From NCBI RefSeq assembly GCF_003579925.1, contig NZ_QUAL01000172.1, positions 1 to 33,408 on the forward strand: a stretch of 33,408 nt of DNA, read 5' to 3'. Origin of the DNA: Jiangella rhizosphaerae. GTDB lineage: Bacteria; Actinomycetota; Actinomycetes; Jiangellales; Jiangellaceae. Made by a program: the position numbers and the translations under genes. The notes beneath the pieces are model-generated. The model had not been told where the DNA came from and made no database searches. It was given only the letters and a program-made list of their open reading frames with translations. Below, one piece after another: positions 7,504-15,395 of this stretch (its first letter is position 1; the number at the start of each line of letters is the position of its first letter).

Positions 7504-8922
7504 TCAATGACGATGCGCTCGATCCGGGTGATGTCGTGCGCGGCGAACCAGACCCCGGCTCGGCGCATGAACACGGGCGACGCGCTGTGTGGTGGCGGTG
7601 AGAAGGCCGAGCGCGCAGACGGCCGCCGCGATCAGGAACGGCAGGGCTGCGGTCGTGCTGCTGTGGTGCTGAGTCAGGATGGCGCTGGCGACGGCGGCCG
7701 CGATGGTCGCCCCGACCTGTCGGGTGGCGTTGAGGATGCCGCCGACTGAGCCTCTGGCTTCGGCGGCGGCGTGGTTGACGGCAAAGCCGACCAAGGCGGG
7801 CAGTGTCCAGGACACTCCCAGCCCGCTGAGTAGGAGCCCGAGAGCGAGGATGACCGGTTGATGCTGGACTGCCGTTGCAGCCCCGACCAGGCACAGCCCG
7901 ATCAGGAAGGCGAGAAAGCCCATCCGGATCGGCCTCAGCGGTCCATGAGCGGCGACGATGCGCCCGGTGAGCAGCGGGTTCACGGCGATCAGCAAGGTCA
8001 TCGGCAGCAGCGTTGCTCCGGCCGCCTCTGCACTCGTGTGGAGTAGGAGTGGGATGGAGAAGATCACCGTGGTCAGGGCGTAGTTGACCGCGGCGCCCCA
8101 CCCGAAGGCCGTCCATACCGGGCGGTTCCCGCGTAGCGCCACCGCGACCAGTGGTGCGGGTGAGGTTCGATCCACCACGGCAGTGCCGTAGGCGAGCCCC
8201 ACGGCGATGAGAGCGTAAACAGCAGCCATCAGCCAGGAGCCTTGCCCCGCCTGGGTGATCGCGAGCGTCGCGGTGGCCAAGGTTGCGGCGAGTCCGAGGT
8301 GAGGTAGCCACGAGAGGGCGCGGGCGTCCCGTGTGCTTGTGATCGATGTACGGCAGAGCGCCAGGACGATGAGGGCCATCGGAGCGTTGATCACGAAGAC
8401 GGCCCGCCAGTCGTCGACGGCGATGAGCCACCCGCCCAGGACGGGTCCGGCAGCCATCGCTATGCCGCTGATCGCGGCCCAAGCGCTGATCGCGTTTCCA
8501 CGGCGGCCCGGGTCGGGATACAGGCTGGCGATCAGGCTCAGGGAGCTCGGGATGATGGCTGCGGCGAACAGCCCCAACAGTGCCCGCATCGCCAAGAGAA
8601 CCGACAGAGCCGGCGCGAGTGCGCAGCCCAAGGATGCTGCACCGAAGCCGAATACTCCGACGACGAAGACTCCGTAGGCCCCCAACCGGTCGGCCAGGCT
8701 GCCGCCGAAGACCAGGGCGGATGCCAGGGCCATGGTGTAGATCGTGGTTGCCCACCCGACACCGACCACGTCGGTGTGGAGTGAGGTCATGACGCTGGGC
8801 TCGGCCACGGCAAGCGCTGTGGTGTCCAGGAGCACCATGAAGTAGGCCAGCGATATGCCTAGGAGCTGTGGTGTGGGTCGTCGCTGGTGGCGCCGGGCGG
8901 GGTTGGCTGATACCTCGGGCAT
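7504..8922 (-). CDS. MFS drug-efflux-type transporter (DHA2-like)
   Basis: A 472-residue polytopic membrane protein with about 14 predicted helices. The signature regions are LDTTALAVAEPS in helix 1, GGSLADRLGAYGVF after helix 2, and ISGIAMAAGPVLGGWL in helix 5 (antiporter motif C-like). The family exports drugs or metabolites by proton antiport; the substrate is not known. ATG 8922 is preferred over an upstream in-frame start because GAGGAG sits 5 nt before it. It is divergent from a LysR-type gene, which is the obvious candidate regulator. Third-position A/T is visibly more frequent here than in neighbouring genes, suggesting later acquisition. Confidence 0.92.
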   Translation of the reverse strand: MPEVSANPARRHQRRPTPQLLGISLAYFMVLLDTTALAVAEPSVMTSLHTDVVGVGWATTIYTMALASALVFGGSLADRLGAYGVFVVGVFGFGAASLGCALAPALSVLLAMRALLGLFAAAIIPSSLSLIASLYPDPGRRGNAISAWAAISGIAMAAGPVLGGWLIAVDDWRAVFVINAPMALIVLALCRTSITSTRDARALSWLPHLGLAATLATATLAITQAGQGSWLMAAVYALIAVGLAYGTAVVDRTSPAPLVAVALRGNRPVWTAFGWGAAVNYALTTVIFSIPLLLHTSAEAAGATLLPMTLLIAVNPLLTGRIVAAHGPLRPIRMGFLAFLIGLCLVGAATAVQHQPVILALGLLLSGLGVSWTLPALVGFAVNHAAAEARGSVGGILNATRQVGATIAAAVASAILTQHHSSTTAALPFLIAAAVCALGLLTATTQRVARVHAPSRGLVRRARHHPDRAHRH

Positions 8923-9011
8923 GGATCTCCTCGGCTCTGGCAAGTGTGGTTCCTCGAGGAGGACGGTCCTCCTTCAGCGCGCTCGGTTCGACCGGCACCA
9001 CCGCGTCGCCA

Positions 9012-9040
9012 TTCGGAATATCCGAACGCCGGCCTAAGGT
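9012..9040 (+). promoter_or_regulatory. LysR-type box and lysR promoter
   Basis: TTCGG-AATAT-CCGAA (9012-9026) is a perfect inverted repeat containing the T-N11-A layout of LysR boxes. TAAGGT (9035-9040) is a good -10, 6 nt before GTG 9047. A 17-nt spacer places the -35 (TTCGGA, 9012-9017) inside the box, which suggests autorepression plus control of the divergent MFS gene. Confidence 0.65.
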
Positions 9041-9046
9041 CGGCGT

Positions 9047-9925
9047 GTGGACCTGGAGCAACTGCGCACGGCGATCGCGCTGGTGCAGCATCGGACTGTC
9101 AACCAGACGGCCGCCGCATTGGGCCTCGCCCCGTCGTCGATCTCTGATCGGATACGCCGGCTCGAAGGTGAACTCGGGGCCTCGTTGTTCACCCGCGATC
9201 GGACCGGCATGCGTCCGACCACGGCCGGCCGTGCATATCTCACCAGAGCAGGCGAAGCGCTGGAGACACTCGATGCCGCAGCGGACCAACTTCACGCAGC
9301 TCCAGGACTCAGCGTTGGAGCGCAGGCCTCGATCGCCGACGAGCTCCTACCAGCTGTCCTGGACGACCTGCGCCGAGCCCGGCCGGACCTCCAGGTGCGG
9401 CTACGCCCCGATCCCGACCGTGGTCGGCTCCTCGACGCGCTAGATCGCGGCGAGATCGACGTCGCGGTCGTCCTCGACGTAGGAGAACGCATCGGGGATC
9501 TTGGCTTCGCTCAACCCGCCTCAGCCCTGGAGTATCTCGACGTCCGCGAGGTCTCCATGACCGTCGTGGTCCCGCCAGATCATCCGTTGCTCGGGCGTCC
9601 GGTGACCATGCAGGACATCCAGCAGACCGGAGGTCTGATCGGCAGGGAAGCCCGCTGCTCGTTCTGGATGGCCACCAAGCGTTGGCTAGGCCCCGACATC
9701 GACCTCACCGCCGTCGGCGGACTTGCGCAGGTCCGTGACTGGGTCGCCGCCGGTCGCGGGATCGCGCTACTACCCGAGTTCGCAGTGCACGCCGACCTCG
9801 GCTCACGACGGCTCGCAAAGCTCGACGTGCACGCGCCTCCGCTGCAACTACGACTCATCTGGCGCGAAGACCACGAAGAGGCGAACACGCTTCGTCACCT
9901 CCTCTACGCGCTGACCCGGGCGTGA
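9047..9925 (+). CDS. LysR-type transcriptional regulator
   Basis: A 292-residue regulator with an N-terminal winged helix-turn-helix (RTVNQTAAALGLAPSSISDRI, about residues 16-36) and the usual RRLEGELGASLFTRDR wing. The effector-binding periplasmic-protein-like domain runs from about residue 90 to the end. The GTG start is fixed by the family N-terminus (MDLEQLRTAIALVQ) and a TAAGGT box 6 nt upstream, indicating a leaderless transcript. It is divergently paired with the MFS exporter, whose gene it probably activates in response to an exported compound. GC is lower than in the flanking core genes, as in its partner. Confidence 0.93.
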   Translation: MDLEQLRTAIALVQHRTVNQTAAALGLAPSSISDRIRRLEGELGASLFTRDRTGMRPTTAGRAYLTRAGEALETLDAAADQLHAAPGLSVGAQASIADELLPAVLDDLRRARPDLQVRLRPDPDRGRLLDALDRGEIDVAVVLDVGERIGDLGFAQPASALEYLDVREVSMTVVVPPDHPLLGRPVTMQDIQQTGGLIGREARCSFWMATKRWLGPDIDLTAVGGLAQVRDWVAAGRGIALLPEFAVHADLGSRRLAKLDVHAPPLQLRLIWREDHEEANTLRHLLYALTRA

Positions 9926-9970
9926 GGCACGCAGATCAGCGTTGCGACGTCGACGCCCGACCCGCAACAC

Positions 9971-11482
9971 CTAGTCGTCGTCGGGTTCGGCGCCGCCGCG
10001 TTCGCCGAACCAGCCGGCGAGGCGGCCGCGGCGTCCGACCGCGCGCAGCCGGGCCTCGGTGGCGCGGCGCAGCGCCCGCGGCGCGACGATGAGGATCTCG
10101 TCGCCCTGCAACAGCTTGGTCCGCGGCCCGGGGACCATCGAGGTGTCGCCGCGGACGATCAGCGCGACGCCCACCCCTTGCGGGACCCGCAGTTCGGCGA
10201 TCTCGACGCCGTGCAGCTTCGAGCCGGGCGGCACGCGGACGTGGATGAGGTCGGCGTCCAGCCGCTCCAGCGGCGCGGACTCGACGTCGGCGTCGCGGGT
10301 CGGGAAGGCCGGCACCATGCCGAGTCGGGTGGCCAGCCACGGCAGCGTGGGCGCCTGGATCAGCGTGTACAGCACGCTGACGATGAAGACGACGGCGAAC
10401 AGCCACTCCGCGCGTTCGACGCCCTCGGCCAGCGGGATGGTCGCGAACACGACCGGAACCGCGCCACGCAGCCCGGCCCAGGACACGAACACCTTCTCGC
10501 GCACCGACATGAGGAACGGCGCCGTCGCCGCCCACACCGAGATCGGCCGGGCCACGAACGTCAGCACCGCGCCCGCGACGACCGCCGTCACGAAGGCGCC
10601 CGGCATGTCGGACGGCGACGACAGCAGGCCCAGCATGACGAACAGCCCGATCTGCGCCAGCCAGGCCAGCCCTTCGACGAACGACCGCGTGGCCGCGCGG
10701 TGCGGCAGGTGGGAGTTGCCCAGCACGAGTGCGGCGATGTACACCGCCGCGAACCCGCTCATGTGCGCGAACGCGCCGACGCCGTACGCGAGCATCGTCA
10801 GCGTGAGCACCACCAGCGGGTAGAGGCCCGACGCCGGCAGCGCCGTCCGCCGCAGGATCGCCGCGCCCACCCGCCCGACGACGTAGCCGAGACCCGCGCC
10901 GCCGAGCAGCTCGTACACCACGGTCAGCCCGATCATCAGGAAGCCGTCGTCGGGACCGTGACTGGCGCTGAGGATCGTCACCAGCACGATCGCCGGCGCG
11001 TCATTGAGGCCGGACTCCGCCTCCAGCGCGCCGGACAGGCGCCGTCTCAGCGGCAGCCGTCGCAGCGTCGAGAACACCGCGGCAGCGTCGGTGGGCGCGA
11101 AGATCGCACCGAGCAGGATCGCCGGCAGCCAGTCCAGGCCGAGCAGGTAGTGGCCGATGACGGCGACGACCGCCGTGCTCACGACGACGCCGACGGTCGC
11201 CAGGGACAACCCGATGCCGAAGACCGGACGCACCTCGTCCCACTGCGTCGTCAGCCCGCCCTCGGCCAGGATGACGATGAGCGCGGCGTAGGCGAACGAC
11301 CGCGCGATGTCGGGGTCGGAGAACTGGACGCCGAGACCCGACTCGCCGATCGCGACCCCGATCAGCAGGTACAGCACCAGGCTGGGCAGCCCGAGTTTGA
11401 GGCTCACCCGCACCGCGACGACCGCGGCGATGAGCACCAGGGCGCCGGCGAGCAGGAAGACGTTGAGCGTGTCGACGGTCAC
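9971..11482 (-). CDS. Potassium/proton antiporter, NhaP2/CvrA type
   Basis: A 503-residue CPA1-family antiporter. About 12-13 membrane helices fill residues 1-390, including the FAPTDAAAVFSTL segment with the ion-binding aspartate and ESGLNDAPAIVLV. The cytoplasmic C-terminus at about 400-480 is a TrkA_C (RCK_C) domain (RVPPGSKLHGVEIAELRVPQ, then LLQGDEILIVAP), as in NhaP2/CvrA proteins that exchange K+ (or Na+) for H+. GTG 11482 is chosen because the first helix follows directly; the open frame continues upstream into the tRNA, and ATG 11515 is the alternative. The gene stands alone. Confidence 0.92.
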   Translation of the reverse strand: MTVDTLNVFLLAGALVLIAAVVAVRVSLKLGLPSLVLYLLIGVAIGESGLGVQFSDPDIARSFAYAALIVILAEGGLTTQWDEVRPVFGIGLSLATVGVVVSTAVVAVIGHYLLGLDWLPAILLGAIFAPTDAAAVFSTLRRLPLRRRLSGALEAESGLNDAPAIVLVTILSASHGPDDGFLMIGLTVVYELLGGAGLGYVVGRVGAAILRRTALPASGLYPLVVLTLTMLAYGVGAFAHMSGFAAVYIAALVLGNSHLPHRAATRSFVEGLAWLAQIGLFVMLGLLSSPSDMPGAFVTAVVAGAVLTFVARPISVWAATAPFLMSVREKVFVSWAGLRGAVPVVFATIPLAEGVERAEWLFAVVFIVSVLYTLIQAPTLPWLATRLGMVPAFPTRDADVESAPLERLDADLIHVRVPPGSKLHGVEIAELRVPQGVGVALIVRGDTSMVPGPRTKLLQGDEILIVAPRALRRATEARLRAVGRRGRLAGWFGERGGAEPDDD

Positions 11483-11578
11483 GCCGCACCCCCGTCCCCT
11501 GTGGCCGAGCCGCATCGCGGCAGGTCTAGAGCGTAGAGCGCGGGCAGCCCTGGTCGCGCGACGAGCAGCAGGAGCGAC

Positions 11579-11609
11579 AGAGCCCGCCCCGGGTTCCGGG
11601 GCGGGCTCT
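11579..11609 (-). terminator. Hairpin terminator of tRNA-Ser(CGA)
   Basis: AGAGCCCGCCCC (11579-11590) pairs perfectly with GGGGCGGGCTCT (11598-11609) around a 7-nt loop, 7 nt past the CCA end of the tRNA. No T-tract follows. It also separates the tRNA from the antiporter gene downstream. Confidence 0.75.
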
Positions 11610-11616
11610 GACACGC

Positions 11617-11706
11617 TGGCGGTAGCGGTGGGATTTGAACCCACGGTGGAGTTGCCCCCACACACGCTTTCGAGGCGTGCTCCTTAGGCCGCTCGGACAC
11701 GCTACC
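11617..11706 (-). tRNA. tRNA-Ser, anticodon CGA
   Basis: A class II tRNA on the reverse strand. The acceptor GGTAGCG pairs with CGCTACC, the discriminator is G and CCA is encoded (11619-11617). The anticodon stem CACGC/GCGTG encloses CTCGAAA, so the anticodon is CGA. The long variable arm and perfect T-arm are visible. Confidence 0.98.
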
Positions 11707-11713
11707 GCCGTCG

Positions 11714-11719
11714 AGGGTA
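11714..11719 (-). promoter_or_regulatory. Candidate -10 box of tRNA-Ser(CGA)
   Basis: TACCCT on the reverse strand, 7 nt before the tRNA 5' end, the same hexamer and distance as for the other tRNA-Ser gene. TTTCCT 18 nt upstream could serve as a weak -35. Confidence 0.55.
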
Positions 11720-11892
11720 CCGGACCCCCGCTGCCGTAGGAAATCGGCCCGCTCCTCACTCGCCGCGGACGCCCTTCACTCGCTGCAGGTCCGAATACGA
11801 GGGCGGCCGGAGCCCGGTCCGGCTCCCGCGCGGGTGAGCTGTCGCACGACCGGGTGCGGAGAGCGCGCGGAGCCCCAGGCGAACAACGGCGC

Positions 11893-12363
11893 TCAGCGGT
11901 GGGTGGCGAAGAAGTCGCGGACGAGCGCGCCGCACTCGTCGGCGAGGACGCCGGAGATGACCTCCGGGCGGTGGTTGAGCCGCCTGTCGCGGACGAGGTC
12001 CCAGAGCGACCCGACGGCGCCGGCCTTGGGGTCCGGCGCGCCGTAGACCAGGCGGTCGACGCGGGCGAGGACGAGGGCTCCGGCGCACATCGAGCACGGC
12101 TCCATCGTGACGACCAGTGTGCAGCCCTCCAGCCGCCACGAGCCGGCCGCGGCAGCCGCGGACCGCAGCGCCAGCACCTCCGCGTGCGCGGTCGGGTCGG
12201 CGTCGGCCTCACGCCGGTTGTGGTCGCGCCCCAGCACCACGCCGCGTTCGTCGACGACGACGGCGCCGATCGGCACGTCGCCGGTCGCCGGAGCCAGCTC
12301 GGCCTCGGCGAGGGCGAGGCGCATGAGCGGCTCGTAGCGCCGGCCGGACGGTCCCGCGGACAT
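11893..12363 (-). CDS. tadA: tRNA adenosine(34) deaminase TadA
   Basis: A 156-residue zinc deaminase that converts A34 to inosine in the wobble position of tRNA-Arg(ACG). The catalytic set is complete: H60-A-E62 with the proton-shuttling glutamate, and P89-C90-S-M-C93 for zinc binding. Length and order match bacterial TadA. ATG 12363 is preferred over the TTG one codon upstream, because GAGGAG lies 5 nt before the ATG. The tadA-associated gene that normally lies close by in actinobacteria is found 1.5 kb away at 13875, separated by an oppositely oriented dehydrogenase-like gene. Confidence 0.95.
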   Translation of the reverse strand: MSAGPSGRRYEPLMRLALAEAELAPATGDVPIGAVVVDERGVVLGRDHNRREADADPTAHAEVLALRSAAAAAGSWRLEGCTLVVTMEPCSMCAGALVLARVDRLVYGAPDPKAGAVGSLWDLVRDRRLNHRPEVISGVLADECGALVRDFFATHR

Positions 12364-12566
12364 CAACGCTCCTCACATCTCGGGCCGTACACGTGGACTC
12401 CTTCGCTCCGGTTCCTTCATGGTCCGGACCCTCCATGGGCCCCGACCCTAACGGGGCAGCGGCGTCAGCCTCGGGGTTCCCGCCGCTCGCCGAAGATTCT
12501 CAGCGTCACCACAGGAACGACCAGAAACTCTTTGACGAGACCACGCCACCGGTGCGAAGCTTAGAA

Positions 12567-12578
12567 GAACGAACGTTC
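12567..12578. promoter_or_regulatory. LexA-box-like site upstream of the dehydrogenase-like gene
   Basis: GAAC-GAAC-GTTC fits the Gram-positive SOS box GAAC-N4-GTTC, including the RNRY centre. It overlaps the perfect palindrome CGAACGTTCG (12570-12579). It lies 17 nt before ATG 12596. The rest of the 232-nt gap back to tadA shows only a small GCCCCG/CGGGGC hairpin (12439-12457) and no gene. Confidence 0.4.
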
Positions 12579-12595
12579 GCTTTGCGGGAGACTCC

Positions 12596-13867
12596 ATGAC
12601 CCTCACCACCCTCTCGATGGTCGACCGCGGCCTCACCGCTGACATCGCCGTCGACCGCTGCGTCGACCGGGCGGCGGAGCTGCTCGAACTGCGGCCCGGC
12701 GTCAACGAGCTGCTCAAGCTGCACGACCGCGAGCTCGGCGTCCAGCTGCCCTTGCGCCGCGACGACGGCAGCGTCGCCGTCGTCCAGGGGTACCGCGTCC
12801 AGCACAACGGCGCCCGCGGGCCGTACCTCGGCGGGCTGCGCTTCCATCCGCTGGCCGACCTGCACCAGACGCGGGCGTTCGCGTCGCTGATGACCTGGCG
12901 GTCCGCGCTGCACGGCCTGCCGTTCGGCGGCGCCCAGGGCAGCCTGCGGATCGACCCGGCCGACTTCTCGGCGACGGAGCTCGAGGCGCTGACCCGCCGC
13001 TACGCGCTCGCCGTCAGCCATGTCATGGGGCCGCGGCTGGACGTCGCCGCGCCCGACCTCAACACCGACGCGCGCGTGATGGCGTGGTTCCTCGACGCCT
13101 ACGGGAACCGCCACGGCCACGCGCCCGGCGTGGTCGCGGGGAAACCCCTGAGTCTCGGCGGCGTCCCCGGCGGCGACGCGGCGGCCGGTCGTGGACTGGT
13201 GTACGTGCTCGAGGCGGCGGCGCGGCGCTGGGGGCTCGACCTCGGCGCGCAGCGGGTGGCCATCCAGGGCTTCGGCCACGTCGGCTCCTGGGTCGCGCGG
13301 GAGCTGTACGTGCGCGGCGTGCGGGTGGTCGCCGTCAGCGATGCGGGCGGCGCGGTGCTGAACGAGCGCGGGCTCGACGTCCGCGAGCTGCTGCGCGCGA
13401 CGGCCGCCGGGTACTCCGTCGCCGACTCCGGGGCGCCGCTGCAGCGCGTCGCGCCCGATGAGCTCCTGACGCTGGACTGCGACGTGCTCATCCCGGCCGC
13501 GACCGGCGACGTGCTGACCGCGTTCAACGTCGACGGCGTGCGCGCGGGCATCGTGGTCGAGGGCGCCGCGCACCCCGTCACGCCGGAGGCCGACGCCGTC
13601 CTGGACGCGCGCGGGGTGCGGGTCGTCCCCGACCTGCTGGCGGGCGGTGGTGCGGCCATCGCGGCGTACGCGGAGTGGGCCCAGGGCGTCGCCGGCGTCC
13701 CATGGGACGAGCTGCGCCTCGCGACGGAGCTGCGCGGGCGCATCGAGCGGACGTTCGCCGAGGTCGCCGACTTCAGCGAGGAGCACCACTGCAGCTACCG
13801 GGAGGCCGCCTACGCGCTCGCCGTCGACCGCGTCGCGGCGGCACTGGAGCTGCGCGGCGGACTCTAG
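12596..13867 (+). CDS. Glu/Leu/Phe/Val dehydrogenase-like protein lacking the key lysines
   Basis: A 423-residue member of the amino-acid dehydrogenase superfamily. The fold markers are intact: a dimerisation/substrate domain (about 20-170) with GPYLGGLRFHP, MGPRLDVAAPD including the catalytic-type aspartate D149, and an NAD domain with GFGHVG (225-230). The residues that define catalysis are not. The lysines equivalent to K89, K113 and K125 of clostridial glutamate dehydrogenase are L78, R102 and Q114, and GGAKGG reads GGAQGS. The later motifs GGS-GR, EGANGP and NAGGV are also altered. L78 alone would suit a leucine-type substrate, but Q114 removes the catalytic lysine. GGGAG lies 5 nt before the ATG. 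It may be a pseudoenzyme or have changed chemistry. Confidence 0.85.
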   Translation: MTLTTLSMVDRGLTADIAVDRCVDRAAELLELRPGVNELLKLHDRELGVQLPLRRDDGSVAVVQGYRVQHNGARGPYLGGLRFHPLADLHQTRAFASLMTWRSALHGLPFGGAQGSLRIDPADFSATELEALTRRYALAVSHVMGPRLDVAAPDLNTDARVMAWFLDAYGNRHGHAPGVVAGKPLSLGGVPGGDAAAGRGLVYVLEAAARRWGLDLGAQRVAIQGFGHVGSWVARELYVRGVRVVAVSDAGGAVLNERGLDVRELLRATAAGYSVADSGAPLQRVAPDELLTLDCDVLIPAATGDVLTAFNVDGVRAGIVVEGAAHPVTPEADAVLDARGVRVVPDLLAGGGAAIAAYAEWAQGVAGVPWDELRLATELRGRIERTFAEVADFSEEHHCSYREAAYALAVDRVAAALELRGGL

Positions 13868-13874
13868 ACCGCCG

Positions 13875-14351
13875 TCAGGGCAGGACGTCGTCCAGCTGCG
13901 GGCCGAAGCCCGCGCGGGCGGCGATCTGCATGAGCATCTCATCGGGGTAGCTGTCGAGGTCGTCGCAGATGGCGGCCAGCGCCATCGGGTCGACGCCGAG
14001 GTCGGCGAAGATCGCGAGGTCGCCGGCCGGCTGGACGGGGTCGTCGTCGTCGGGGAGCGGCAGCCCGAGCCGCTCGACCACGTCGCGGGCCATCGGCCAG
14101 TCCGTCGCGGCCGTGACGTCGGACAGCAGCAGCCGCAGCTCGCCGCCGATCAGCCGGACGGCGTAGAAGAAGTCCTCGTCGACGGAGACGAACGCCAGCG
14201 ACCCGCCCTCGCCCGGCCGCTGGCGCAGCAGGTCGACGAGCTTGCCGAGGTCGTGTCCGAGCCGGCGCGGCGCCGTCTCGACCAGCCAGCGTCCGTCCTC
14301 GCGGTAGGCCACGACCACGAAGTCGACGACGCCCTCACCGTCGGACACCAC
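13875..14351 (-). CDS. tRNA adenosine deaminase-associated protein
   Basis: A 158-residue acidic cytoplasmic protein of the actinobacterial family named for its constant proximity to tadA. Recognisable features are the N-terminal FVVVAYREDGRW, a central SLAFVSVDEDFFYAVRLIGG, and a conserved acidic C-terminus (GLPLPDDDDP, DLAIFADLGVDPMALAAICD). The biochemical role is not established. Two consecutive GTG codons (14351 and 14348) follow AGAGGG; the second has the better spacing. Its stop lies only 7 nt from that of the convergent dehydrogenase-like gene, which now separates it from tadA. Confidence 0.88.
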   Translation of the reverse strand: MVSDGEGVVDFVVVAYREDGRWLVETAPRRLGHDLGKLVDLLRQRPGEGGSLAFVSVDEDFFYAVRLIGGELRLLLSDVTAATDWPMARDVVERLGLPLPDDDDPVQPAGDLAIFADLGVDPMALAAICDDLDSYPDEMLMQIAARAGFGPQLDDVLP

Positions 14352-14378
14352 CGGACCCTCTCGTGGACGGAGCGGTCC

Positions 14379-14588
14379 CTACATGCTCTGGCGTAGCCGC
14401 CGGCGCAGGCCCGCCGTCCGGCCGTGCCAGGGGGTGGAGCGGGCGAGCAGCGCGCGGGCCTCGGCCAGCTCGCGCAGGAAGACGGCCCGCTGACGTAGGC
14501 GTGCGGCGTCGGTGACGAGCTCACCGCTGGGGGTTGGGGATTCGTCTGCACCCGAGCCGACAGGCTCGGCGATGGCGCCCTCGGGCAT
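14379..14588 (-). CDS. Small hypothetical protein, Arg/Leu-rich helical
   Basis: A 69-residue predicted protein with a disordered acidic start (MPEGAIAEPVGSGADESPTP) and a strongly helical, basic second half (LRQRAVFLRELAEARALLARS, ending RRRLRQSM). I do not recognise a family with certainty. The ATG at 14588 is chosen because GGAGG lies 4 nt upstream; the longer frame to 14621 has no such site. It lies 27 nt upstream of the tadA-associated gene in the same orientation, so the two are probably co-transcribed. Confidence 0.6.
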   Translation of the reverse strand: MPEGAIAEPVGSGADESPTPSGELVTDAARLRQRAVFLRELAEARALLARSTPWHGRTAGLRRRLRQSM

Positions 14589-14712
14589 CTGGCCTCCGTT
14601 CTTCAGACGCAACCCCTGCACACTCGGGGGACGCTAGCACCAGCACACCCGACTGGTCGAGAGCCCGCCCGGATTCCTTCCGGGACCTCGCTGCCGGCCT
14701 CGGCCGATCAGA

Positions 14713-14718
14713 TAGGTT
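14713..14718 (+). promoter_or_regulatory. Candidate -10 box of upp
   Basis: TAGGTT, 6 nt before ATG 14725, with no Shine-Dalgarno in between. The layout indicates a leaderless mRNA. No clear -35 is seen. Confidence 0.5.
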
Positions 14719-14724
14719 CCTCGC

Positions 14725-15366
14725 ATGCGTCTGCTGGCAGTCGACCACCCCCTCGTCGCACACAAGCTCACCGTGCTGCGCAACGCCAAGACCGACTCGC
14801 CCACGTTCCGGCGGCTCGCCGACGAGCTGGTCACCCTGCTGGCCTACGAGGCCACCCGCGAGGCGCGCGTCGACACCGTCGAGATCGAGACGCCGGTCGC
14901 GCCGACCACCGGCGTGAAGCTCAGCTCGCCCAAGCCGCTGATCGTCCCGATCCTGCGTGCGGGCCTCGGCATGCTCGACGGCATGGCCCGGCTGGTGCCG
15001 ACGGCCGAGGTCGGCTTCCTCGGCATGATCCGCGACGAGGACACCCTGCAGGCCACCACGTACGCCACCCGGCTGCCCGACGACCTCACGGGGCGGCAGT
15101 GCTACGTCCTCGACCCCATGCTGGCCACGGGCGGCACGCTGGCGGCGGCCGTGCGGTTCCTGGTCGACCGCGGCGCCGACGACATCACCGCGGTCTGCCT
15201 GCTCGCCGCACCCGAGGGCGTGCAGCACCTGGAGGACGAGACCCGCGAGCTGGGCGTGCCGGTCACGGTGGTGACGGCGGCGGTCGACGAGCGGCTCAAC
15301 GAGAAGGGCTACATCGTCCCCGGCCTCGGCGACGCCGGCGACCGCCTCTACGGCGTCGTCGACTGA
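14725..15366 (+). CDS. upp: Uracil phosphoribosyltransferase
   Basis: A 213-residue pyrimidine salvage enzyme that makes UMP from uracil and PRPP. The PRPP-binding motif is [12 protein letters not shown] (about residues 127-138). Conserved [12 protein letters not shown] and the C-terminal [13 protein letters not shown] uracil-binding segment are present. The length equals that of typical bacterial Upp. Only an upstream TAGGTT box precedes the ATG, so translation is probably leaderless. It is convergent with pntB across a long palindrome. Confidence 0.98.
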   Translation: MRLLAVDHPLVAHKLTVLRNAKTDSPTFRRLADELVTLLAYEATREARVDTVEIETPVAPTTGVKLSSPKPLIVPILRAGLGMLDGMARLVPTAEVGFLGMIRDEDTLQATTYATRLPDDLTGRQCYVLDPMLATGGTLAAAVRFLVDRGADDITAVCLLAAPEGVQHLEDETRELGVPVTVVTAAVDERLNEKGYIVPGLGDAGDRLYGVVD

Positions 15367-15395
15367 GGCCTCCCGGCCTCGCCGTCCCCCGCTCC

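Noticed and set aside
7484-7506. Direct repeat GTTGTCA (7484-7490 and 7500-7506) as a target-site duplication next to the MFS cassette
   Set aside because: The copies are only 9 nt apart and do not flank an element; no second boundary or transposase is seen.
11809-11826. GGAGCC/GGCTCC hairpin downstream of tadA as a terminator
   Set aside because: Only 6 bp, over 60 nt past the stop, no T-tract; chance level in this sequence.
12418-12457. Small inverted repeats CATGG/CCATG and GCCCCG/CGGGGC between tadA and the dehydrogenase-like gene
   Set aside because: Short arms are expected by chance at this GC content, and they are not placed at a gene end or over a recognisable promoter.
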